The notes under the pieces: generated by a model
Databases searched by the model: none
Seen by the model: the letters and a program-made list of their open reading frames with translations, nothing else
What the model was told of the DNA's origin: nothing
Program-made: the position numbers and the translations under genes
In this document: in pieces, positions 5,858 to 12,662 of the stretch
Layout of the letters: every line of letters starts with the position of its first letter
Position numbering within the stretch: position 1 is the first letter of the stretch
Assembly (NCBI GenBank): GCA_905212345.1
Contig: CAJMEC010000050.1
Coordinates: 1 to 13,395, forward strand
Direction of reading: 5' to 3'
DNA length: 13,395 bases
From: an uncultured Sutterella sp.
GTDB lineage: Bacteria > Pseudomonadota > Gammaproteobacteria > Burkholderiales > Burkholderiaceae_F

Positions 5858-7909
5858 ATGAGTCAATATCCAGTTGAGAATATCCGTACTGTAGCTTTGG
5901 TGGGCCACGGCTCCACCGGTAAGACAACCTTGATGGAAGCCCTACTTTATCGCAACGGTGTCATTAAAGAAGTTGGAACGGTTGAAAAAGGCAACACCGT
6001 TGGTGACTTTGATCCGATGGAAAAAGAGGTCAAACACTCGTTGCGTACGACTGTGGCTCATCTGAACGCTCAAAAAGACGATGGCACGCCTGTTCGTATT
6101 TTCTTATTGGATACCCCGGGGTACCCGGATTGCGTAGGTCAAGCATTAGGTGCACTGGATGCCGTAAAAACCGTCTGCGTGGTCGTTGATGCCACCAAGG
6201 GCATCGAGTTGATGACACGGCGCATGATGGACTGGGCCAAAGAACGCAACCTCTGCCGCATGATTGTTGTCAATAAGATTGACCAGCCTGACGTGGACTT
6301 GGCCAAGCTTATTCTTGACCTGCGTGAAGCATTCGGAAACGAAGTGTTGCCGCTTAACTTGCCGAACAAGGATTGTTCTCACGTTATTGACTGCTTTGAT
6401 AATGATAAGGGCGAAGCCAATTTCGCTTCTGTTGAACGTGTTCACCAAGCATTCGTCGAACGCGTTGTGGAAATGGATGACGAAACAATGGAACGCTACT
6501 TGGAAGAGGGCGCTGTTGATCCCAAGAGTTTGCACGCTCCGTTGACCAAAGCATTGCGTTTGGGTCACATCATTCCGGTTTGCTTTACTTCGGCCAAGAA
6601 CCTAATCGGCATGCGTGACTTGATTAAGGTTTTTGTCCGCCATTTGCCCAATCCGACAGAAGCCAATGCTCCCCTCTTCTACAAGGCCGATGGCTCAGAA
6701 TACATGACATTCCCTGACGCCAACCGCCCTGTACTGGCTCATGTGTTCAAGGTCGTTAATGACCCCTACATCGGTAAGATCGGTCTTTTCCGTCTGCATC
6801 AAGGCCGCATCACGAAAGACTCCACACTCTTTGTGGATGACGGAAAGAAAGCTTTCAAAATTACTCGTCCGATCATGCTCCAAGGTAAAGAAGGCCTCGA
6901 AGTGGACGAAATGAATCCCGGCTACATCGGCGCCGTTGCCAAAGTTGATGATATTGTCTACGGAAGCATTCTTCATGACAGCTCCATTGAAGGCGGCATT
7001 TACATGAAGAAATTGAACTTCCCGAAACCGATGTTTGGTTTGGCCGTCAGTCCCGCTAAACGCGGTGACGAAAGCCGTATGTCGGAAGTGCTTGAAAAAA
7101 TGGTCAGCGAAGATCCCACGTTGGCGGTTGAGCACGACGTTGTCATGAATGAAACCGTTTTAAGAGGTTTGAGTGAACAACATCTTCGCATTGTCCTCAA
7201 GCGCATGGCCTCTCAATTCAAGCTTGAAGTTCAAACACGCACTCCTCGCGTTCCCTATCGCGAAACAATCGCTGTTCCGGCCGAAGGCCACGCCCGCCAT
7301 AAGAAGCAAACGGGCGGAGCCGGCCAATTCGGTGAAGTATTCCTTCGTGTTGAACCGCTTCCTCGCGGCGCCGGCTTCAAGTTTGTCGACCAAGTTAAGG
7401 GCGGCGCTATCCCATACAACTTTATTCCTGCCGTTGAAAAAGGTGTTCAAGAAGTTTTGGATTCCGGCTACGTGGCGGGCTACCCCATCCATGACATTCG
7501 TGTCACGGTTTACGATGGTAAGTATCACCCCGTAGACAGTAAGGAAGTAGCATTCGTCGCTGCCGGCAGAAAAGCCATGTTGGATGCTTTGGCCAATGCT
7601 AAGCCCACTTTGCTCGAGCCGATTGTCAGAATCGAAATTGAAGCACCGGATTCCTGCATGGGTGACATCGCCGGCGACTTGGCAAGCCGTCGGGGACAAG
7701 TCAGCGGAACCGAAAACCTGACCGGTGGCATGATGCTCATCACCGGACGAGTGCCGCTCACCGGCCTTGATGGATACGCTAACCGCCTAAATGCCTTAAC
7801 ACAAGGCGCAGGTACCTATTCGATTGAGTTGTTAGCTTACGAACCAGTTCCGGTCTCGGTTCAAACTGAATTGGCCAGTAAGTATCAACGCAAGGCTGAA
7901 GAAGATTAA
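5858..7909 (+). CDS. Elongation factor G-like paralogue (translational GTPase)
   Basis: A 683-residue protein with the full five-domain EF-G layout, about 20 residues shorter than housekeeping EF-G. The GTPase domain has a P-loop GHGSTGKT at 16-23 (canonical EF-G has AHIDAGKT), G3 DTPGYPD at 85-91, G4 NKID at 139-142 and a G5-like TSAKN at 244-248. Two switch features differ: the RGITI switch I motif is replaced by HSLRT at 60-64, and the catalytic His of DTPGH is Tyr89. Domain II is at about 280-380 and domain III follows. Domain IV includes KKQTGGAGQFGEVFLRVEPL and the tip YHPVDSKEVAF, which resembles the canonical YHDVDSSEMAF. Domain V includes GDLASRRGQVSG. This places it in the EF-G-like/EFG II paralogue group, not the str-operon fusA; rpsL, rpsG and tuf are absent here. 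It is probably ribosome-associated, but its own role is not established. AAGGGG lies 6 bases before ATG. Codon use suggests good expression. It is monocistronic, ending at a strong terminator. Confidence 0.92.
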   Translation: MSQYPVENIRTVALVGHGSTGKTTLMEALLYRNGVIKEVGTVEKGNTVGDFDPMEKEVKHSLRTTVAHLNAQKDDGTPVRIFLLDTPGYPDCVGQALGALDAVKTVCVVVDATKGIELMTRRMMDWAKERNLCRMIVVNKIDQPDVDLAKLILDLREAFGNEVLPLNLPNKDCSHVIDCFDNDKGEANFASVERVHQAFVERVVEMDDETMERYLEEGAVDPKSLHAPLTKALRLGHIIPVCFTSAKNLIGMRDLIKVFVRHLPNPTEANAPLFYKADGSEYMTFPDANRPVLAHVFKVVNDPYIGKIGLFRLHQGRITKDSTLFVDDGKKAFKITRPIMLQGKEGLEVDEMNPGYIGAVAKVDDIVYGSILHDSSIEGGIYMKKLNFPKPMFGLAVSPAKRGDESRMSEVLEKMVSEDPTLAVEHDVVMNETVLRGLSEQHLRIVLKRMASQFKLEVQTRTPRVPYRETIAVPAEGHARHKKQTGGAGQFGEVFLRVEPLPRGAGFKFVDQVKGGAIPYNFIPAVEKGVQEVLDSGYVAGYPIHDIRVTVYDGKYHPVDSKEVAFVAAGRKAMLDALANAKPTLLEPIVRIEIEAPDSCMGDIAGDLASRRGQVSGTENLTGGMMLITGRVPLTGLDGYANRLNALTQGAGTYSIELLAYEPVPVSVQTELASKYQRKAEED

Positions 7910-7927
7910 TACTGACGTCTGAGCTTT

Positions 7928-7969
7928 GCAGTCGGTCGGATTTTCAAACATTCGACCGACTGTTTTTGC
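7928..7969 (+). terminator. Rho-independent terminator of the EF-G-like gene
   Basis: CAGTCGGTCG (7929-7938) pairs perfectly with CGACCGACTG (7953-7962) across a 14-base loop, followed by TTTTT at 7963-7967. It sits 19 bases past the stop codon and separates the EF-G-like gene from aspS. Confidence 0.93.
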
Positions 7970-8019
7970 CTTAAGCTCACAAAAGCCTAGGCTTTCATAT
8001 TAGAATACTTTGGTTGATT

Positions 8020-8044
8020 ATATGGGAAATCATTCCCTTCATAT
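8020..8044 (+). other. Small hairpin in the aspS leader
   Basis: GGGAA (8024-8028) and TTCCC (8033-8037) form a 5-base-pair stem with loop ATCA. Flanking ATAT copies (8020-8023 and 8041-8044) could extend it past a 3-base bulge. It ends 4 bases before the aspS Shine-Dalgarno GGGAG (8048-8052), so it might affect ribosome access. It is short and may be incidental. A possible -10 box, TAGAAT, is at 8001-8006, but no good -35 box is seen. Confidence 0.3.
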
Positions 8045-8057
8045 ATTGGGAGCATTT

Positions 8058-9857
8058 ATGCGTACCGAATATACCGGTCTCATTAATGAAAAATTCATCG
8101 GTCAAACGGTGACCCTCTACGGCTGGGCTCACCGTCGTCGTGACCACGGCGGAGTCATTTTTATCGACTTGCGTGACCGCGAAGGTCTTTTGCAAGTGGT
8201 TTGTGACCCTGATACCCCTGAAGTTTTCAAAACGGCAGAAGCCGTCCGCAATGAATATTGCTTGAAAGTGGTTGGTCTCGTGCGTGCCCGTCCCGAAGGC
8301 ACTCACAATCCAGATTTGATCTCCGGTGGTGTCGAAGTACTTTGCCGTGAATTAACCATCCTCAATAAGTCTGAAACGCCTCCGTTCCATTTGGACGATG
8401 AAAATCTTTCCGAAACGACTCGCTTGACTTATCGCGTCTTAGATCTTCGTCGTTTGCAAATGCAACGCAATTTGAAATTGCGCTACAAGGTTGCTTTAGC
8501 TATTCGCAATCACTTGGATAAACAAGGCTTCATTGATATTGAAACCCCGATGTTGACACGCAGCACTCCGGAAGGTGCACGCGACTACTTGGTTCCGAGC
8601 CGTGTCCATGACGGTCATTTCTATGCCTTACCGCAGTCACCGCAATTGTTCAAACAATTGTTGATGGTGGCCGGCTTTGACCGTTACTATCAAATTGTGA
8701 AGTGCTTCCGTGACGAGGACCTTCGTGCAGACCGTCAACCTGAATTTACCCAAGTTGATATTGAAACATCGTTCCTGACACAACAAGAAATTCGCGACAT
8801 CATGGAAAACATGATTCGTGATGTTTTCAAGGAAACGATCAACGTTGACCTCCCTGATCCGTATCCGGTTATGTCCTGGCACGAAGCGATGACTCGCTTT
8901 GGTTCCGACAAGCCCGATTTACGTATTAAGGGTATTGAATTGCGTGAAATCACCGAACAGGCTAAGACGTCTGAATTTAAGGTGTTCCGTTCTGCCACCG
9001 AGTTGCCCGACGGCAAAGTTGTGGCCATGAACGTGCCCCACGCCGCCAGCATGCCGCGCTCTGAAATTGACTCCTACACAGAATTTGTGAAGATCTACGG
9101 CGCCAAAGGCTTGGCCTACATTAAGGTCAACGAAAAGGAAAAGGGCCGTGAAGGCTTACAAAGCCCGATCGTAAAGAACCTCTCCGATGAACTTCTTGCT
9201 CATATCCTTGAAGTAACGGGTGCTCAAAACGGTGACGTTATCTTCTTCGGTGCCGACCGTGCCAAGATCGTCTATGACTCTTTAGGTGCCTTGCGCTTGA
9301 AGATCGGTCACAGCGAATTCGGTAAAGCTAATGGCTTGTATGAAGAAGGTTGGAAGGCCCTCTGGGTAGTTGATTTCCCGATGTTTGAATACGATGATGA
9401 AGAACATCGCTGGGTTGCCTGCCACCATCCGTTTACAATGCCTCACCCCGACCACGTTGACATGTTGAGTACCGATCCTGGCAAGTGCTTGGCTCAGGCC
9501 TATGACATGGTGCTCAATGGTTGGGAAATCGGTGGCGGCTCCATCCGTATCCACCGCGCAGACATTCAAAGCAAGGTCTTTGCCGCTTTGAATATTGGTC
9601 CGGAAGAAGCCCGCGCGAAGTTCGGCTTCCTGCTTGATAATTTGCAATACGGCGCTCCTCCTCATGGCGGTATCGCCTTCGGTCTTGACCGTATCGTGAC
9701 GATTATGGCTGGTGCTCCTTCCATTCGTGACGTGATTGCATTCCCGAAGACTCAGCGTGCTCAATGCTTGCTGACGAATGCTCCGGCCCCTGTGGATGAA
9801 AAACAATTACGCGAACTGCACATTCGTTTGCGCAACCCGCAACCGGCTAAGGACTAA
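8058..9857 (+). CDS. aspS: Aspartyl-tRNA synthetase, probably non-discriminating
   Basis: A 599-residue class IIb synthetase that charges tRNA(Asp) with Asp. It has an N-terminal OB-fold anticodon-binding domain (about 1-105; GWAHRRRDHGGVIFIDLRDREG), motif 1 at about 157-166 (GFIDIETPML) and the flipping-loop region STPEGARDYL. Motif 2 is at 217-236 (FRDEDLRADRQPEFTQVDIE), a bacterial GAD insertion occupies the middle, and motif 3 is GLDR at 542-545. Length is typical for bacteria. The anticodon domain carries H30 and G81, aligning with the His31/Gly82 pair that makes P. aeruginosa AspRS able to charge tRNA(Asn) as well; E. coli has Leu and Lys there. The ATG at 8058 follows GGGAG by 5 bases and matches the family N-terminus; an upstream TTG at 8010 in frame is rejected. 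The gene is bracketed by terminators, so it is transcribed alone. Confidence 0.97.
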   Translation: MRTEYTGLINEKFIGQTVTLYGWAHRRRDHGGVIFIDLRDREGLLQVVCDPDTPEVFKTAEAVRNEYCLKVVGLVRARPEGTHNPDLISGGVEVLCRELTILNKSETPPFHLDDENLSETTRLTYRVLDLRRLQMQRNLKLRYKVALAIRNHLDKQGFIDIETPMLTRSTPEGARDYLVPSRVHDGHFYALPQSPQLFKQLLMVAGFDRYYQIVKCFRDEDLRADRQPEFTQVDIETSFLTQQEIRDIMENMIRDVFKETINVDLPDPYPVMSWHEAMTRFGSDKPDLRIKGIELREITEQAKTSEFKVFRSATELPDGKVVAMNVPHAASMPRSEIDSYTEFVKIYGAKGLAYIKVNEKEKGREGLQSPIVKNLSDELLAHILEVTGAQNGDVIFFGADRAKIVYDSLGALRLKIGHSEFGKANGLYEEGWKALWVVDFPMFEYDDEEHRWVACHHPFTMPHPDHVDMLSTDPGKCLAQAYDMVLNGWEIGGGSIRIHRADIQSKVFAALNIGPEEARAKFGFLLDNLQYGAPPHGGIAFGLDRIVTIMAGAPSIRDVIAFPKTQRAQCLLTNAPAPVDEKQLRELHIRLRNPQPAKD

Positions 9858-9880
9858 TTCAAGATAGTTAGCCTACAGTA

Positions 9881-9924
9881 AACAACGGGAACCACTCCTA
9901 TGTAGAGGGTTCCCGTTGTTTTTT
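9881..9924 (+). terminator. Rho-independent terminator of aspS, possibly bidirectional
   Basis: AACAACGGGAACC (9881-9893) pairs perfectly with GGTTCCCGTTGTT (9908-9920), with further CTC/GAG pairing in the loop, then TTTT. On the opposite strand the stem ends in GTTTA, so it may also stop transcripts from the convergent lipoprotein gene that ends at 9939. Confidence 0.92.
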
Positions 9925-9938
9925 GTCTTCAAATTGTA

Positions 9939-10448
9939 TTAAAGACTAAACAACCATCCGCCGTCGTGATCCCATGGATCTTGGGTGACGGCTGTCTCCG
10001 TGACAACACCATTTAAATCAAACTGCACCCAAAAAGCCATATCCATGCCTCCGATATCATTGAATCGATACATGAATGCTGTTTGGTCTTGGAGTTTGAA
10101 TTCATACTCCTGAGCGCAGTGCCCAAACATCTGATATACGTCCGCTTTGGTGTGCTTACCGGGGATCACTAATTTGAAATGATCCTCGTTCATGGTTTTC
10201 TCTTTGCCTATGTAATTGCCATTCTTATCAAAGCGCATCCAATAAACTTCCTGCCCGAAAGGTTGCATTGAATACACCAAAATAAAGCCACCGTCAGGCT
10301 GGCTCATCTTTGAGTCCGGCATTCCTAGTTCGGTTAGCACCGCGCTTTCCGGCGTACCAACATCAATCAAATCAGGATGAGCACACCCCGCCAAAATCAG
10401 CGCAGACATTGAAAGCGCGCAAATTTTAATTGTCTTTAATATCTTCAT
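9939..10448 (-). CDS. Lipoprotein with two tandem BamE/SmpA-like repeats
   Basis: A 169-residue predicted lipoprotein. The signal peptide ends in LAGC with Cys22; the next residue is Ala, so no Asp+2 inner-membrane retention signal is present and outer-membrane sorting is likely. The mature part shows two similar units. Unit 1, about 30-85, runs GTPESAVLTELGMP to YWMRFDKNGNYIGKE. Unit 2, about 96-156, runs IPGKHTKADVYQMFG to FWVQFDLNGVVTE. Both start with the G-x-[TS]...V...[LF]G helix typical of BamE-type folds and end with a W-[MV]-x-FD-x-NG strand. BamE supports the outer-membrane assembly machine, but it is a single unit, so a BamE role should not be assumed; many two-unit relatives in Burkholderiales are uncharacterised. 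AAGGAG lies 9 bases before ATG. The gene is convergent with aspS and divergent from the MFS gene. Confidence 0.85.
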   Translation of the reverse strand: MKILKTIKICALSMSALILAGCAHPDLIDVGTPESAVLTELGMPDSKMSQPDGGFILVYSMQPFGQEVYWMRFDKNGNYIGKEKTMNEDHFKLVIPGKHTKADVYQMFGHCAQEYEFKLQDQTAFMYRFNDIGGMDMAFWVQFDLNGVVTETAVTQDPWDHDGGWLFSL

Positions 10449-10589
10449 TAGACTTGCTCCTTGTCCTCTGTCTTGATTGTATGCCTATTCAGACCAACAG
10501 ATAGAGATACTCAACTGGCTTTTTTTTGCTCGCCGCATTTAAGTACCTTGAATTACAATACAAGCATCTTGTTTAACAGGTAAACAGAT
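10449..10589. promoter_or_regulatory. Divergent promoter region, lipoprotein and MFS genes
   Basis: These 141 bases lie between divergent starts. A TACAAT (-10-like) occurs on each strand: 10481-10476 on the minus strand, 28 bases before the lipoprotein start, and 10554-10559 on the plus strand, 30 bases before the MFS start. Neither has a good -35 box at 16-18 bases. The MFS ribosome site (only AGG, about 10 bases before ATG) is weak. No operator palindrome stands out. Confidence 0.4.
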
Positions 10590-11777
10590 ATGTCCGTTGT
10601 TCGTTTGGCGCTCGTCTCCACGATGTCGATTCAGTCGATCGCTACAGCCAGTACAGTAACCCTGTCAGCTATTGCTCCATTGGTGGCTGCGGCGATTGGA
10701 ATGCCTAGCTCCTTCATCGGCACATATGTCTGTTTTATTTATATCGGCGCAGCCTTTGCCGCCGTGGCCGGTGGGACAATGGTCACCCGCTATGGCGGTA
10801 TTCATGTTTCTCAAGGTTGTCTGATTCTGGCCGCCATTGGCCTAATGCTTAGCGCCATAGCGAATTTTTGGTGTATTTGCTTAGGCGGGCTTTTCCTGGG
10901 ACTCAGTTACGGCCCCATCACACCGGCTTCGAGCGACATCTTGGCGCATACAGTGCCCAAAGAACGGATGGGCTTCGTTTTTTCCCTCAAACAAACGGCA
11001 GTTCCTTTAGGTAGCGCTTTAGCTGGCTTTATTGTCCCAAGCGTCGCGCTTTGGGCAAATAACTGGCAGGCTGGTCCACACATAATGGCTATTTTTGCGC
11101 TTTCTGTCGCTTTACTTGTTTTGTATCACCGAAGCAGTTTAGACGATCACTTTGATCCACGATCTCGTTTTAGTATTCACACGGTTTTAAACGCTTTACG
11201 ACTGGTCACTTCCCAGGCCGGATTGCGCCGTATGTGTATTGTTTCATTCGTTTATAACGGCACACAAATGTGTGTATTCAGCTACCTCGTTTCTTTCATG
11301 GTTGAAGATATTTCAATTCCGATTGTTTTAGCGGGGATGGCTTTGAGTGCCGCCAGCATCGGCGGAATCTGCGGACGTCTTTTTTGGGGAATTTTTGCCG
11401 ATTGGATTCATTCGCCGAGATTAACCTTATCACTGTTAGGTTTCTTAATGACCGGCATGCTTGTCAGCGTAGGCTTTTTTAGCCCCCAAACTGCAACCTT
11501 TTTACTCTTAGTCGTGTGTTTTTGCTTAGGTGGCTCAGCCATCGGTTGGAACGGTGTCTATTTAGCCCATGTCGCCAGAATCGCACCTGAAGGCAAAGCT
11601 GGAGTAGCCACCGGTGGCACGCTCTTTTTCACCTTTGCTGGCGCTATTTTTCTGCCACTTGTTTTTGGAGTTATTCACAATACGTTTGGCCAATACTTTG
11701 AAAGCTTTTACGCCACCGCCGCTTTATGCGCTTTGATTGCTCTTTGGTTATTGGTGAGTAAAACTCCGGAAAATTAA
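10590..11777 (+). CDS. Major facilitator superfamily transporter, substrate unknown
   Basis: A 395-residue, very hydrophobic inner-membrane protein with two six-helix halves and a charged central loop at about 181-215 (HRSSLDDHFDPRSRF). MFS marks: GGTMVTRYGG at 61-70 in the TM2-TM3 loop (a poor motif A), LGLSYGPITPASSDIL at 103-118 in TM4, SLKQTAVPLGSALAGF at 132-147 (motif-C-like TM5), and a better motif A in the second half, GRLFWGIFADWI at 262-273. The TM10-11 segment GWNGVYLAHVARIAPEGKAGVATGG is typical of a proteobacterial MFS group resembling cyanate or organic-anion carriers, but that does not fix the substrate. Its stop codon overlaps by 4 bases the stop of the convergent 78-residue gene, with no terminator between them. 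It probably has its own promoter and a single-gene transcript. Confidence 0.9.
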   Translation: MSVVRLALVSTMSIQSIATASTVTLSAIAPLVAAAIGMPSSFIGTYVCFIYIGAAFAAVAGGTMVTRYGGIHVSQGCLILAAIGLMLSAIANFWCICLGGLFLGLSYGPITPASSDILAHTVPKERMGFVFSLKQTAVPLGSALAGFIVPSVALWANNWQAGPHIMAIFALSVALLVLYHRSSLDDHFDPRSRFSIHTVLNALRLVTSQAGLRRMCIVSFVYNGTQMCVFSYLVSFMVEDISIPIVLAGMALSAASIGGICGRLFWGIFADWIHSPRLTLSLLGFLMTGMLVSVGFFSPQTATFLLLVVCFCLGGSAIGWNGVYLAHVARIAPEGKAGVATGGTLFFTFAGAIFLPLVFGVIHNTFGQYFESFYATAALCALIALWLLVSKTPEN

Positions 11778-12010
11778 GGATTGTGCTGACACTCTTTAAT
11801 GTCAGACTGAATTTCATCAATGAGAGCATGAAAACTCTCTCGCACCTGCTTTTCGGAGCATCCGAGCACTAGAGCGTCCTCCAATGCATCTTTAATCATC
11901 GAGCGCAACTCTTCATAGTTTTCATTCAAAACCATGACTTTTTCTGTACAGGAAACCGGACTTCCATCCGGCTTTTCCCAACGGGGAATAGCGTTTTTAC
12001 TGTTGTCCAT
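11774..12010 (-). CDS. Small conserved protein of unknown function, 78 residues
   Basis: I do not recognise a named family. The protein is soluble and acidic, with no signal peptide or membrane segment. Its N-terminus IPRWEKPDGSPVSCTEKVMVLNEN, with one Cys at 21, resembles what I recall of short hypothetical proteins in Burkholderiales with a W-x-KPDG-x-PVSC-x-EK pattern. The remainder (about 30-72) looks fully helical: EELRSMIKDALEDALVLGCSEKQVRESFHALIDEIQ. The ATG at 12010 lies inside the upstream aldolase gene (14-base overlap), and no good Shine-Dalgarno is near it (GGAG is 13 bases away). It is therefore probably translated by coupling to the aldolase. Position suggests a link with the mtnA-aldolase operon, but a carried-along helper of wider role is equally possible. 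Real gene: likely; function: unknown. Confidence 0.8.
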   Translation of the reverse strand: MDNSKNAIPRWEKPDGSPVSCTEKVMVLNENYEELRSMIKDALEDALVLGCSEKQVRESFHALIDEIQSDIKECQHNP

Positions 12011-12662
12011 ACGTTTTAAATCGCTCCATTACTTCTTGCATTTGAACTTCAGACAACAACTTGGGTTCTCCAAGCTGACGAGTCAGCGTATACATATGCG
12101 CTAAATTTTCGACTTCATGAGCAAGTTTTAACGCTGCGTTCAAACTACCGCCTACTGTTAACACCCCGTGGTGAGACAAAAGACAGGCATTCTCTTTTTC
12201 AAGAGCCTTTGCCGCGATTTTCGCTAACTCTTTCGAGCCGAATAAGGCGTAGGGCGCACATTTTATGCTATCGCCTCCGGCAACTGCCACCATGTAATGA
12301 AATGCCGGAATACAAAGATCTTGACAGGCAAGAGCCGTTGCATACACCGAATGAGTATGCACAATCGCCTCAACATCCTGACGGTGACGATAGACTTCTG
12401 CGTGCATTAGCCACTCACTTGAGGCTTTTCTTTGCTTAGCGAATTCTTCGTGCGGCAAACCATCCAGGGCAACAAAAACAATATCCTGAACAACAAGATC
12501 TTCATAAGCGATGCCTGTCGGCGTTATCCAAAAACCATCTAAATCCCCAACTCGAGCACGAACAGAGACATTCCCGCTTTTATTAACATTAATGCCCAAT
12601 GCATTCATGCTACGAGCGGTTTTAATAACAAGCTCCCTTAAATCTTTTTCCTGATGCACCAT
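11997..12662 (-). CDS. Class II aldolase, FucA-like; likely 5-deoxyribulose/methylthioribulose-1-phosphate aldolase
   Basis: A 221-residue zinc-dependent class II aldolase/adducin-family enzyme, very close in plan to E. coli L-fuculose-1-phosphate aldolase. Matching segments are the phosphate-site GNVSV at 30-34, ITPTGIAYEDL at 46-56, SSEW with acid/base E83, zinc ligands H102 and H104 (VHTHS), IPAFHYMVAVAGG at 118-130, CAPYALFG at 135-142, third His H165 in SHHG, and the ending ERFKTYG. Such enzymes split a ketose-1-phosphate into dihydroxyacetone phosphate and an aldehyde. Next to mtnA, the likely substrates are 5-methylthioribulose-1-phosphate or 5-deoxyribulose-1-phosphate, not fuculose-1-phosphate. 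Start: ATG 12662 overlaps the mtnA stop (TGATG) and has AAGGGG just upstream; a reading-frame extension to 12725 is rejected, as it lies inside mtnA. MtnB dehydratase shares the fold but matches less well. Confidence 0.88.
   Translation of the reverse strand: MVHQEKDLRELVIKTARSMNALGINVNKSGNVSVRARVGDLDGFWITPTGIAYEDLVVQDIVFVALDGLPHEEFAKQRKASSEWLMHAEVYRHRQDVEAIVHTHSVYATALACQDLCIPAFHYMVAVAGGDSIKCAPYALFGSKELAKIAAKALEKENACLLSHHGVLTVGGSLNAALKLAHEVENLAHMYTLTRQLGEPKLLSEVQMQEVMERFKTYGQQ

Noticed and set aside
7160..7699. Open frame of 179 codons on the minus strand opposite the EF-G-like gene
   Set aside because: It is a shadow of a strongly biased coding sequence; the translation has no recognisable motif or start signal.
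5858..7909. Housekeeping fusA
   Set aside because: Canonical EF-G has AHIDAGKT, RGITI and DTPGH and sits with rpsL, rpsG and tuf; all of these are absent here.
8010..8057. TTG-started 16-residue extension of AspRS
   Set aside because: The ATG at 8058 has a good GGGAG site and matches the usual AspRS N-terminus.
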